Shown one piece after another: positions 45,486 to 53,662 of a stretch of 64,000 nucleotides of DNA (positions within the stretch are counted from its first letter, which is position 1; each line of letters opens with the position of its first letter). The notes below the pieces were generated by a model. The model was not told the origin of the DNA. It searched no databases and saw only the letters and a list, made by a program, of their open reading frames with translations. The stretch covers positions 8,696,001 through 8,760,000 of the forward strand of contig NZ_CP085173.1 of NCBI RefSeq assembly GCF_020616555.1, given 5' to 3'. This stretch comes from Streptomyces longhuiensis (GTDB lineage: Bacteria; Actinomycetota; Actinomycetes; Streptomycetales; Streptomycetaceae). A program made the translations under genes and the position numbers.

Positions 45486-47354
45486 ATGCCTTCCACTCCC
45501 GAACTCGACTGGGACGACACCACCGACCAGGCCAACGCCACCCGCGGCCTCATCGACAAGCTGGAACCCTGCGTCGTGTACAACGAGGCGGGCCGGGTCG
45601 TCTGGGACAACGACCGCTGGGACTTCCTGAACAAGGACGAGTGCCCCGACACCGTGCACCCGAGCCTGTGGCGGCAGAGCCGGATCAACACGGCCCAGGG
45701 CCTGTTCGAGGTCGTGCCCGGCATCTACCAGGTGCGTGGCCTCGACGTCTCCAACATGACGATCATCGAGGGTGACACCGGTGTGGTCGTCGTCGACCCG
45801 TTGACGTCGAAGGAGGTCGCCGCCGAGGCACTCGGGCTGTACACCCGCAACCGCGGTGAGCGGCACGTCAAGGCCGTGATCTACACGCACAGCCACGGCG
45901 ACCACTTCGGCGGCGTGCTCGGCGTCACCACCAAGGAGGCGGTCGCGGCGGGTGACTGCGCGGTCCTCGCCCCCGACGAGTTCATGCACCACGCCGTCAG
46001 CGAGAACGTCTTCGCGGGACCGGCGATGCTGCGGCGCGCCGTTTACATGTACGGCCGTTCGCTGCCGGTCGGCGCCGACGGCTCGGTCGGCTTCGGCCTG
46101 GGACAGGCCCTGTCCACCGGCACCGTGGGACTGATCCCGCCGACGGTGTCGATCACGGGCACCGGCCAGGAGCTCGTCCTGGACGGTGTGCGGCTCGTCT
46201 TCCAGCTGACACCGGACACCGAAGCACCCTCGGAGATGAACTTCTACCTGCCGGACCGCCATGTCCTGCTCATCGCCGAGAACGTCAACCACTCCCTGCA
46301 CAACGTCCTCACCCTGCGCGGCGCCCAGGTCCGCGACGCCCATGCCTGGGCGTCGTACATCACCGAGTCCATCCAGCTGTTCGACGAGGCCGAGGTTCTC
46401 ATCGGCTCCCACAACTGGCCGACGTGGGGCAAGGACGAGGTGATCCGCATGCTCACCGAGCAGCGCGACGCCTATGCCTATCTCCACGACCAGACCGTCC
46501 GGCTGATGAACCAGGGCCTCACCGGACCGGAGATCGCGGAGGAGATCCAGGCCTTCCCGGGCGAACTCGGCAAGGCCTGGAGCGTGCGCGGCTACTACGG
46601 CTCCATCAGCCACAACGTGAAGGCCGTGTACCAGCGTTACATGGGCTGGTACGACGGCAACCCGGCCCACCTGTGGCAGCACCCGCCGGTCGAGCGGGCC
46701 AAGCGGTACGTCGCCGCGATCGGCGGCGCGGATGCGACCGTGGCCTCGGCCCGGGAGGCCGTCGAGAGCGGAGACCTGCGCTGGGCCGCCGAACTGCTCA
46801 ATCACGTCCTGTTCGCCGAGCCGGAGCACACCACGGCCCGTGAACTGCAGATCGCCACCTACGAGCGGTCGGGCTTCGCCCAGGAGAACGGCACCTGGCG
46901 CAACATCTACCTGACCGGTGCCAAGGAGCTGCGGGAGGCCGGCCAGGAGCGGCGCAGGACCGGCGCGCCGGGCAAGGAGAGCGTCGAGATGCTCGCCGCC
47001 CTCGCCACCGGCCAGATCTTCGACTCGATGGCGGTGCGCCTCGACGGCCCGCGCGCGGCGGCCCACCGGCTCCTGCTGCGCTGGGAGTTCACCGACACCG
47101 ACGAGATCTGGACCCTGCTCGTCGGCAACGGGGTCCTCACCCCGATGCGCGGCGACGCGCCCCGCGCGGAGGCCCCGCAGCTCACCCTGCGCCTGGAACG
47201 CACCACGCTCGACCGGATCCTGGCCCAGCACACATCCTTCCCCGAGGCGATCGGGTCCGGTGCCGTGACCGTGGAAGGCGACATCGCCGTGCTCGCCACC
47301 TTCCACAGCCTCCTCGAGAAGCCCCGCCGGAACTTCCCGATCGTCCTGCCGTAA
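45486..47354 (+). CDS. Alkyl sulfatase of the metallo-beta-lactamase fold (SdsA1/BDS1 family)
   Basis: About 622 residues without a signal peptide. The binuclear zinc motif is THSHGDHFGG (His135, His137, Asp139, His140); PDTEAPSEMNF, NHSLHNVLTLRGAQVRDAHAW and GSHNWPTWG follow, all characteristic of SdsA1-type sulfatases. A dimerisation domain (about 350-500) and an SCP2-like C-terminal domain (about 505-622) complete the family plan. The enzyme splits alkyl sulfate esters to alcohol plus sulfate. As last gene of the operon it supplies the alcohol for the dehydrogenases at 55164 and 53663. ATG 45474 is an alternative start directly abutting GAGGA. Confidence 0.92.
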   Translation: MPSTPELDWDDTTDQANATRGLIDKLEPCVVYNEAGRVVWDNDRWDFLNKDECPDTVHPSLWRQSRINTAQGLFEVVPGIYQVRGLDVSNMTIIEGDTGVVVVDPLTSKEVAAEALGLYTRNRGERHVKAVIYTHSHGDHFGGVLGVTTKEAVAAGDCAVLAPDEFMHHAVSENVFAGPAMLRRAVYMYGRSLPVGADGSVGFGLGQALSTGTVGLIPPTVSITGTGQELVLDGVRLVFQLTPDTEAPSEMNFYLPDRHVLLIAENVNHSLHNVLTLRGAQVRDAHAWASYITESIQLFDEAEVLIGSHNWPTWGKDEVIRMLTEQRDAYAYLHDQTVRLMNQGLTGPEIAEEIQAFPGELGKAWSVRGYYGSISHNVKAVYQRYMGWYDGNPAHLWQHPPVERAKRYVAAIGGADATVASAREAVESGDLRWAAELLNHVLFAEPEHTTARELQIATYERSGFAQENGTWRNIYLTGAKELREAGQERRRTGAPGKESVEMLAALATGQIFDSMAVRLDGPRAAAHRLLLRWEFTDTDEIWTLLVGNGVLTPMRGDAPRAEAPQLTLRLERTTLDRILAQHTSFPEAIGSGAVTVEGDIAVLATFHSLLEKPRRNFPIVLP

Positions 47355-47368
47355 CGACCGCTCACAGC

Positions 47369-47396
47369 ACCGGGGCCCGCACACGCGGGCCCCGGT
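47369..47396 (+). terminator. Rho-independent terminator of the alkyl sulfatase operon
   Basis: ACCGGGGCCCGC (47369-47380) pairs with 47385-47396 across the loop ACAC, followed by TTTT. It lies 15 bases after the sulfatase stop. Confidence 0.9.
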
Positions 47397-47417
47397 TTTC
47401 CGTTCGGCTGAAACCGG

Positions 47418-47456
47418 GGAGGGGCCGGGTGGAGTACCACTCCACCCGGCCCCTCC
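47418..47456. terminator. Second hairpin, probably for the leftward ligase operon
   Basis: A perfect 18-base-pair stem (47418-47435 with 47439-47456) and a 3-base loop, 19 bases from the stop of the leftward ligase gene. Together with the hairpin at 47369 it insulates the two convergent operons. Confidence 0.85.
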
Positions 47457-47474
47457 GCGCTGTCCGGACCCGTG

Positions 47475-49181
47475 TCAGGAACCAGCCGCCCGCCTGCGCA
47501 GCTCCGTCTTGAGGATCTTGCCCGTCGCCGAGAGCGGCAGCTCGTCGACGATCACCACGTCACGGATCCGCTGGTACGGGGCGACGCGCTCCGCGACGTA
47601 CGCCATCAGCTCGCCGGCGGTGGCCGCCGAATCCGCGCCGCCCGCTTGGGACTTGAGGGAGACGAACGCGATCGGGATCTCGCCGTGCTCGGGGTGCGGC
47701 CGGCCCACGACCGACGCCTGGGCGACCGCCGGATGCTCGCGCAGGATGTTCTCCAGCGGGCCGGGATACACGTTGTAGCCCTTGTAGATCAGCATGTCCT
47801 TGGCCCGGCCCACCAGTGACAGCCAGCCCTGCTCGTCGTACGTCCCGAGGTCGCCGGTGCGCAGCCAGCCGTCGACGTACTGGCCCGCGGTGAGTTCCGG
47901 GTGGCCGAGGTAGCCGGCCGTGATCTGCGGGCCACGGACCCAGACCTCTCCCTTCTCGCCCCGGGCCATGGGGGTGACGCCGTCCATGTCGCGGATCTCG
48001 ATCTCGGTGTCGAACAGGGCGAGGCCGGTGCTCCCTGCGGGACGGGGCATCGCACTGTCGAGCGGGCTGATGGAGACACCCATGGTGGCCTCCGTAAGTC
48101 CGTACCCGTCGCTGATGTCGGCGCGCGGGAAGACCTCCGCGAGCTCCGCGGTCGCTGCCGGATTGATGGGGGCCGAGCCGCTGCTGACCAGGCGGACGCA
48201 CGACAGGTCGCGCTCGCGCACACCGGGCACCGCGAGGAGGGCGTGGCACAGGGCCGGGGAGCCTCCGACGGTGTGCACGCCGAGGCGTTCGATGGTGTCC
48301 AGGTAGCGGACCGGGTCGAAACGGCCGAAGACCACCGTCGTGACCCCGGACGCGGCGAACACGCTCTGGCTGACCATGCCCATGCCGTGGAAGAGCGGGG
48401 CGATGGAGATGCCGGTGGCGGCGCCGATCGGGACGTGGTGCTCGGTCCGCGCCTCTTCCACGTGGCGCAGTGTGATGCGGCCCTGCTCGTCGGCGGAGGG
48501 GAGGGAGGCGCTGCGCCAGCACGCCACCTGGAGCACGTTCACGATGAGATTGCGGTGCAGGACCATGACGGCCTTCGGCACGCCCGTGGTCCCGCCGGTG
48601 AAGGCGAGGTGCGCGATCGCGTCCCCCGCCACCGGGGTCGGGGGCGCCACCTCGGCCTTCAGCAGGTCGTCGAAGGCGACCGTGGGGACCGGGAAGGCGA
48701 CGGGGTCCCCGTCACCGGCCGGCGCGGGGGCGGCGGCCGTCGGCGGGGCGACGGACACGAGGCGGACGGTTTCCGAGCCGGTGATCCCCTCGGCCAACCG
48801 GGCGGCGACGGACGGGTGGGTGAAGACGGCGACCGTGGCCGAGTCGTCGAGCTGGCGGCGCAGTGCGACGGGGGGCTGGGTCGGGTTGACCGGTACCACG
48901 GACGCCCCGGCGAACAGGGTGCCGTAGTAGGCGACCGTGAACCAGATCGAGTTGGGCATGTGGACGGCCACCGCGTCACCCGGCGCGATGCCCTGGTCGC
49001 GCAGCCCCTGGGCGACGCGCAGGGAAGCCTCGTACAGCTCGGCGTACGAGAGGTGTTCGTCGCCGTCGATCAGCGCGGCGCGGTCGGGGTAGGCATGGGC
49101 GGAACCGGAGAGCAGGTCCGCGATCGTGCCGCCGGGGTAGTCGAGGGTACGGGGCATCCCCGTGGGCCAGGTGGTGGTCAT
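47475..49181 (-). CDS. Acyl-CoA synthetase (AMP-forming) 2
   Basis: A 568-residue adenylate-forming ligase: P-loop FTGGTTGVPKAVMVLHRN (Gly replaces the usual Ser), DGYGLTEATMG, GWLRTGDLGTYDEQGWLSLVGRAKDM, IYKGYNVYP, and the C-terminal Lys in LSATGKILKTEL. It likely activates a fatty or aromatic acid. It is the last gene of the leftward operon that begins at 53400. AAGGAG precedes ATG 49181 by seven bases. It differs clearly from the ligase at 40974, so the two may serve different chain lengths. Confidence 0.92.
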   Translation of the reverse strand: MTTTWPTGMPRTLDYPGGTIADLLSGSAHAYPDRAALIDGDEHLSYAELYEASLRVAQGLRDQGIAPGDAVAVHMPNSIWFTVAYYGTLFAGASVVPVNPTQPPVALRRQLDDSATVAVFTHPSVAARLAEGITGSETVRLVSVAPPTAAAPAPAGDGDPVAFPVPTVAFDDLLKAEVAPPTPVAGDAIAHLAFTGGTTGVPKAVMVLHRNLIVNVLQVACWRSASLPSADEQGRITLRHVEEARTEHHVPIGAATGISIAPLFHGMGMVSQSVFAASGVTTVVFGRFDPVRYLDTIERLGVHTVGGSPALCHALLAVPGVRERDLSCVRLVSSGSAPINPAATAELAEVFPRADISDGYGLTEATMGVSISPLDSAMPRPAGSTGLALFDTEIEIRDMDGVTPMARGEKGEVWVRGPQITAGYLGHPELTAGQYVDGWLRTGDLGTYDEQGWLSLVGRAKDMLIYKGYNVYPGPLENILREHPAVAQASVVGRPHPEHGEIPIAFVSLKSQAGGADSAATAGELMAYVAERVAPYQRIRDVVIVDELPLSATGKILKTELRRRAAGS

Positions 49182-49300
49182 GGCGGAACTCCTTCGTCCA
49201 GTCATGCCCGAGCGCGTTGCCTCGGGACTGTAGCTGTGGATCACCCCGGTGCCGTGGCGCTCGACGACGCGTCACACCGGGTGGGGCGGCGGGGACGCCG

Positions 49301-50065
49301 TCAGCGGCTTCCCCAGACGGGAGCCCGCTTCTCGGCGAACGCCCGCGCGCCCTCCTTGGCGTCCGCCGATGCGAAGACCGGGGCGCAGGCAGCGGTGTTG
49401 CGCTCCCATGTCTCGTCCGCCGTCCAGTCGGCCGACTCGACGACGATCTGCTTGCTGGCCCGCACGGCGAGCGGACCGTTCGCCGCGATCTCTTTCGCGA
49501 GCGCGAGAGCACCCGTCAACGCCACGCCCTGCGCGGTCAGTTCGTTGACCAGGCCGAGGCCGTGGGCGCGCTCGGCGTCGAGGAACGCGCCGGTGAGCGA
49601 GTACTGCATCGCGATGTTGTACGGGATCTTGCGGGGCAGGCGCACCAGTCCGCCCCCGGCCGCGATGAGGCCGCGCCTGGTCTCCGGGAGGCCGAACTTC
49701 GCGGTCCGGGCGGCGACGACCATGTCGCAGGCCAGGGCGAGTTCCGTGCCGCCGCCGAGCGCGTACCCCTCGACCGCCGCGATCAGGGGCTTGGCGGGCG
49801 GGGTCTCGGTGATGCCGCAGAAGCCGCGGCCGGGGATCCCGGAACGCTCGCCCGCGGCAAGGGCCTTGAGGTCGGCGCCGGCACAGAAGGTGCCGCCGGC
49901 CCCCGTGATGACACCGACGGCGAGGTCGTCGCGGGCGTCGAGCTCGTCGATCGCCGCGGCGACGGCGTCGGCCACGGCCCGGTTCACGGCGTTACGGGCT
50001 TCGGGACGGTTGATCGTCACGACGGCGACACCGTCGGCGAACGAGGTGAGGACCAGATCGGACAT
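49301..50065 (-). CDS. Enoyl-CoA hydratase (crotonase), canonical active site
   Basis: A 254-residue crotonase. The oxyanion hole lies in TFCAGADLKAL and YALGGGTELALACD. The two catalytic Glu residues are kept (in GGGTEL and in FGLPETRRGL), unlike the paralogue at 42528. It would make (3S)-hydroxyacyl-CoA, fitting the HSD10-type SDR at 40093. It lies in the leftward operon, 42 bases after the thioesterase gene and 119 bases before the ligase. Confidence 0.9.
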   Translation of the reverse strand: MSDLVLTSFADGVAVVTINRPEARNAVNRAVADAVAAAIDELDARDDLAVGVITGAGGTFCAGADLKALAAGERSGIPGRGFCGITETPPAKPLIAAVEGYALGGGTELALACDMVVAARTAKFGLPETRRGLIAAGGGLVRLPRKIPYNIAMQYSLTGAFLDAERAHGLGLVNELTAQGVALTGALALAKEIAANGPLAVRASKQIVVESADWTADETWERNTAACAPVFASADAKEGARAFAEKRAPVWGSR

Positions 50066-50107
50066 GTGGGTTCCTTCGGTGAGACGTTGAGCTGGGGTGG
50101 CAGAGGG

Positions 50108-51007
50108 TCAGCGCGCCGGGCGCACCACGGTTTCCTGCACCACGTGGGCGATGAGATCGCCGTCGTGGCTCCACACGTCCGCGAAGGCGAGGCCGCGGCC
50201 GTCACCCGCGGTGGGACTGCGCTGGGCGAACAGCATCCACGCGTCGGCGCGGAACGGCCGGTGGAACCAGACGGCGTGGTCGAGCGAGGTGAGGAACATC
50301 GACGGCGGCTCGTCGCGCAGTATCCGGGGCAGTTCGGTCGACAGGACGGTTGCCGGGGCCAGGAACAGGTCGGAGGCGTACGCGAGCGCGCAGGCGTGCA
50401 ACATCGGGTCGTCGGGCAGCGGTTCGACAGCGCGCATCCAGAGCTTCTGCTCCGTGAGACCGGGCCTCGGCGCGTCGGGCCCGGGGACGTAGCGCATCTC
50501 TAGGACGCGGCGGAACTCGGCCTGTGCGCAGTCCTCAGGGTTGTTCCGCGACCAGATCTCGTAGAGGTCGGGCAGCGACCCGGGGCCGGGGGTGTCCGGC
50601 ATCGTGGTCTGGCGGTCCTCGGCCGGCTCCCGCTTCTTGAACGAGGCGGAAAGGGTGAAGACGATCTCACCGCCCTGCACGGCGGTGACCCGGCGCGACA
50701 GGTAGGACGATCCGTCCCGGACCCGCTCCACCGTGTAGACGAGGGGGCATGTGGTGTCTCCCGCGCGCAGGAAGTACCCGTGGAGCGAGTGCACGGCCCG
50801 GTCGTCGGGCACGGTCCGGCCCGCGGCCGTGAGGGCCTGGGCCGCGACCTGTCCGCCGAAGGCACGCAGCGGGATGCCGGCGTGGCACCAGCCGCGGAAC
50901 AGGTCGCGGTCCAGCTGCTCCAGGTTCAGGAAGCCACCGAAGTCGCCGGCCCGGCCCCGTCCCGTCGGGTTGTCCAGCGGTGTGGATGTCGGGGGCATGG
51001 CAGACAT
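50108..51007 (-). CDS. tesB: Acyl-CoA thioesterase II (TesB type)
   Basis: A 299-residue double-hotdog thioesterase. It has the N-terminal FGGQVAAQALTAAGRTV and VHSLHGYFLRAGDTTCPLVYTVERVRDG, and a C-terminal TSLDHAVWFHRPFRADAWML with the conserved Asp. TesB proteins release free acids from acyl-CoAs and can relieve CoA trapping by dead-end intermediates. The gene is between the thiolase and crotonase genes of the leftward operon. GAGGA lies about ten bases before ATG 51007. Confidence 0.92.
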   Translation of the reverse strand: MSAMPPTSTPLDNPTGRGRAGDFGGFLNLEQLDRDLFRGWCHAGIPLRAFGGQVAAQALTAAGRTVPDDRAVHSLHGYFLRAGDTTCPLVYTVERVRDGSSYLSRRVTAVQGGEIVFTLSASFKKREPAEDRQTTMPDTPGPGSLPDLYEIWSRNNPEDCAQAEFRRVLEMRYVPGPDAPRPGLTEQKLWMRAVEPLPDDPMLHACALAYASDLFLAPATVLSTELPRILRDEPPSMFLTSLDHAVWFHRPFRADAWMLFAQRSPTAGDGRGLAFADVWSHDGDLIAHVVQETVVRPAR

Positions 51008-51019
51008 CGCGGGCCGTCC

Positions 51020-52186
51020 TCAGAGGAGTTCGAGGATGGTGGCGTTGGCCATGCCGCCGCCCTCGCACATGGACTGGAGGCCATAGCGGATGCCGTTGTC
51101 GCGCATGTGGTGGACGAGGGTGGTCATGATGCGGGCGCCGGAGCCGCCGATGGGGTGGCCGATGGCCATCGCGCCGCCGAGCGGGTTCATGCGCTCGTAG
51201 TCGGCGCCGGTCTCGCGCAGCCAGGCGAGGGAGACAGAGGCGAAGGCCTCGTTGATCTCGAAGGCGCCGATGTCGTCCATCGACAGGCCGGCCTTCTTGA
51301 GTGCCTTGGCGGTGGCGGGGATCGGGCCCTTGAGCATGGTGACCGGGTCGGTGCCCGCGACCACGGCGGTGTGGATCCGCGCCATAGGGGTCCAGCCCTG
51401 CGCTCTGGCGAACTCGCCGGTCGTGACGAGGAGCGCACCGGTGCCGTCGGAGACCTGCGAGGCGTTGCCCGCGGTGATGGTGCCGTCCTCCTTGAAGGCG
51501 GGCTCGAGGCCGGCGAGCTTGTCGAGGGTGGAGCCGCGGCGGATGCCCTCGTCGGTGTCGAAGACGCGGGTGGTGCCGTCCTCGTCGGTGACGGTGATCG
51601 GGGCGATCTGGCCCTTGAAGCGCCCTTCGTCGACGGCCTGGGCGGCCCGCGCGTGGGAGTCGAGGCCGTGCTGGTCCATCTCGGTGCGGGTGATGCCGTA
51701 CTCGTCGGCGATCATCTGGGCGCCCATGCCCTGGTTGAAGCGGATGCCGTCATAGCGGTCGAAGACATCGGGGCCGAAGGGCTCGCCGAACGAGCCGTCG
51801 CCGCGCGTGGTGCCGAGCGGCAGCCGGCTCATGATCTCGACACCGCCTGCCACGGCCACGTCGTACTGGCCGGAGATCACTCCGGCCGCGGCCTGGTGCA
51901 CGGCCTGCTGCGAGGAGCCGCACTGGCGGTCGACGGTGACCGCGGGGACGGACTCGGGCCAGCCCGCGGCAAGGACGGCGGCGCGGCCGACGCACCCGGC
52001 CTGCATGCCGACCGCCGAGGCGCAGCCCCAGATCACGTCGTCGACGAGGGCCGGGCCGAATCCGACGCGCTCGACCAGGGCGTTCAGCACGTGGGCGGAG
52101 AGCGAGGCGGAGTGCAGCCGCGAGAGCGAGCCGCCGCGCCTGCCGACGGGGGTGCGGACGGCGTCGACGATCACTGCGTCGCGCAT
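51020..52186 (-). CDS. Acetyl-CoA acyltransferase (thiolase), paralogue 2
   Basis: A 388-residue classical thiolase starting MRDAVIVDAVRTPVGRRGGS. The nucleophile Cys is in TVDRQCGSSQQA, the His in AIGHPIGGSGARI and the second Cys in MCEGGGMANATI. It is highly similar along its length to the thiolase at 37527, most likely a duplicate. AGGAGG precedes the ATG. It follows the dehydrogenase at 52237 by 50 bases in the leftward operon. Confidence 0.93.
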   Translation of the reverse strand: MRDAVIVDAVRTPVGRRGGSLSRLHSASLSAHVLNALVERVGFGPALVDDVIWGCASAVGMQAGCVGRAAVLAAGWPESVPAVTVDRQCGSSQQAVHQAAAGVISGQYDVAVAGGVEIMSRLPLGTTRGDGSFGEPFGPDVFDRYDGIRFNQGMGAQMIADEYGITRTEMDQHGLDSHARAAQAVDEGRFKGQIAPITVTDEDGTTRVFDTDEGIRRGSTLDKLAGLEPAFKEDGTITAGNASQVSDGTGALLVTTGEFARAQGWTPMARIHTAVVAGTDPVTMLKGPIPATAKALKKAGLSMDDIGAFEINEAFASVSLAWLRETGADYERMNPLGGAMAIGHPIGGSGARIMTTLVHHMRDNGIRYGLQSMCEGGGMANATILELL

Positions 52187-52236
52187 GGGGTCCTCCTGAG
52201 GGGGCCTGAGGGAGAGAGGGGGGACGAGCGCGGGCT

Positions 52237-53400
52237 TCAGAGCCCGAGGTCCTTGGCGATGATCGTCTTCATGACCTCGCTGGTCCCGGCGTAGATCCGG
52301 TTGACGCGGGTGTCCGCGTAGAGGCGCGCGATCGGGTATTCGAGCATGTAGCCGTAACCGCCGTGCAATTGGAGGCACTTGTCGATGACGCGGCCCGCCA
52401 CCTCGGTGCAGAAGAGCTTGGCCCTGGCCGCGTCGGCCGGCGTCAGCTCACCCGCCGCGTGCTCCTCCAGGGCGCGGTCCACGAGGGACTGGGCGGCTGC
52501 GACCTCGGTGGCGCACTCGGCGAGGACGAACTTGGTGTTCTGGAAGGCGGCGACCGGCTTCCCGAAGACCTGGCGCCCGCTCACGTACTCCTGGGCGAGG
52601 CCGATCGCGCCGGCGGCGTTGGCGTAGGCGCCGATGGCGGCGGCGAGGCGCTCCACCGCGAGGTTGTGGGTGAGGTAGGTGAAGGCCGCGCCCTCCTCGC
52701 CGAGCAGGTCGGCGACCGGCACCTTGACGTCGGTGAAGGACAGTTCGGCGGTGTCCTGCGCGCGCAGACCGATCTTGTCGAGCTCGCGGCCGACGGCGAA
52801 CCCCTCGGACGTGGTGTCCACGCACAGGATCGAGAGTCCCCCGCGGCGGTCGGCGGGGTCGTAGGCGGAGGTCCGGCAGACGACCAGGATCAGGTCGGCC
52901 TGCGCGCCGCCGGTGATGAACGTCTTGGCGCCGTTGAGGACGTAGTGCGTGCCGTCGTCGGAGAGCCGGGCGCGCGTGGCGATGCCGGCGAGGTCGGAGC
53001 CCGTGCCGGGCTCCGTCATCGCGATCGCGGTCATGGTCTCGCCGGACAGGAAGCCGGGGAGCCAGCGCTTCTTCTGCGCCTCGCTGCCGAATTCCAGGAG
53101 GTAGGGCAGGACGAGGCAGGTGTGCACGGACTCCGCGCCGAACCCGACGCCCGCCCGCCCGCACTCCTCGCGGATCACGGTCTGGTACGTGAAGTCGGTG
53201 ACGCCCGCGCCGCCGTACTCCTCCGGCACGTTGATGCCGAAGACGCCGAGGTCTCCGAGCTTGCGGTACAGCTCGCGCGGCACGTGGCCCTGCCGCTCCC
53301 AGTCCGCGTAGTGGGGGACGACCTGCTCGGCGACGAAATCGCGGACGGTCGCCCGGAATGCCTCGTGGTCCTTGGTGAACACCCTGCGACGCACGGTCAC
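52237..53400 (-). CDS. Acyl-CoA dehydrogenase (long-chain type paralogue 3)
   Basis: About 387 residues with the same motif series as the paralogues at 34933 and 38890: AMTEPGTGSDLAGIATRA, VLNGAKTFITGG, GRQVFGKPVAAFQNTKFVLAE, and IYAGTSEVMKTIIAKDLGL, where Ala replaces the first Gly of YGGTSE. It is the first gene of the leftward five-gene operon. GTG 53400 or the GTG two codons later (better spaced from AAGGAG) is the start; the earlier one is given. Confidence 0.92.
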   Translation of the reverse strand: MTVRRRVFTKDHEAFRATVRDFVAEQVVPHYADWERQGHVPRELYRKLGDLGVFGINVPEEYGGAGVTDFTYQTVIREECGRAGVGFGAESVHTCLVLPYLLEFGSEAQKKRWLPGFLSGETMTAIAMTEPGTGSDLAGIATRARLSDDGTHYVLNGAKTFITGGAQADLILVVCRTSAYDPADRRGGLSILCVDTTSEGFAVGRELDKIGLRAQDTAELSFTDVKVPVADLLGEEGAAFTYLTHNLAVERLAAAIGAYANAAGAIGLAQEYVSGRQVFGKPVAAFQNTKFVLAECATEVAAAQSLVDRALEEHAAGELTPADAARAKLFCTEVAGRVIDKCLQLHGGYGYMLEYPIARLYADTRVNRIYAGTSEVMKTIIAKDLGL

Positions 53401-53443
53401 GGCTCCTTCCTCACATGCACGGCACGCTCGCCGAGCCATGCCT

Positions 53444-53472
53444 AAGTTAATCCGCAATAACCACCGTGTCCA
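53444..53472 (-). promoter_or_regulatory. Promoter and operator of the leftward dehydrogenase operon
   Basis: On the minus strand TGGACA (53472-53467), 17 bases, TAACTT (53449-53444). The island element covers 53444-53461 (plus strand AAGTTAATCCGCAATAAC), with its end forming the -10. The start codon is 44 bases downstream. Confidence 0.8.
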
Positions 53473-53496
53473 GAGCTTCGATGTAGTTCGCAACTA

Positions 53497-53525
53497 TGGA
53501 CGTGGCCGTTAGTGTGGATTAACTT
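53497..53525 (+). promoter_or_regulatory. Promoter and operator of the aldehyde/alcohol dehydrogenase operon
   Basis: TGGACG (53497-53502), 17 bases, TAACTT (53520-53525). The element covers 53508-53525: GTTAGTGTGGATTAACTT. It mirrors the leftward promoter at 53444, so AAGTTAATCC and GGATTAACTT form an inverted repeat across the divergent gap. The remaining gap (53526-53662) shows a half-like AATTCACTT near 53580 and nothing else clear. Confidence 0.8.
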
Positions 53526-53662
53526 ACTTGCCGTAGGGCCTGTTATTCATGCCCTTCTGGCACGCGCATGACTCAGAGAAAATTCACTTCTGTGGCTCTC
53601 CGGGACGTCTCACGGCCCGGTCCTGAACCCCCGGCATGCGCAACGAAGCGAGGACCAAGCAC

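Noticed and set aside
49205..49260. A GTAGCTGTGGATCAC stretch resembling the island operator near the leftward ligase gene
   Set aside because: It needs an indel to fit, lacks the invariant TAAC end and has no -35/-10 pair. The ligase gene is better explained as part of the operon from 53400.
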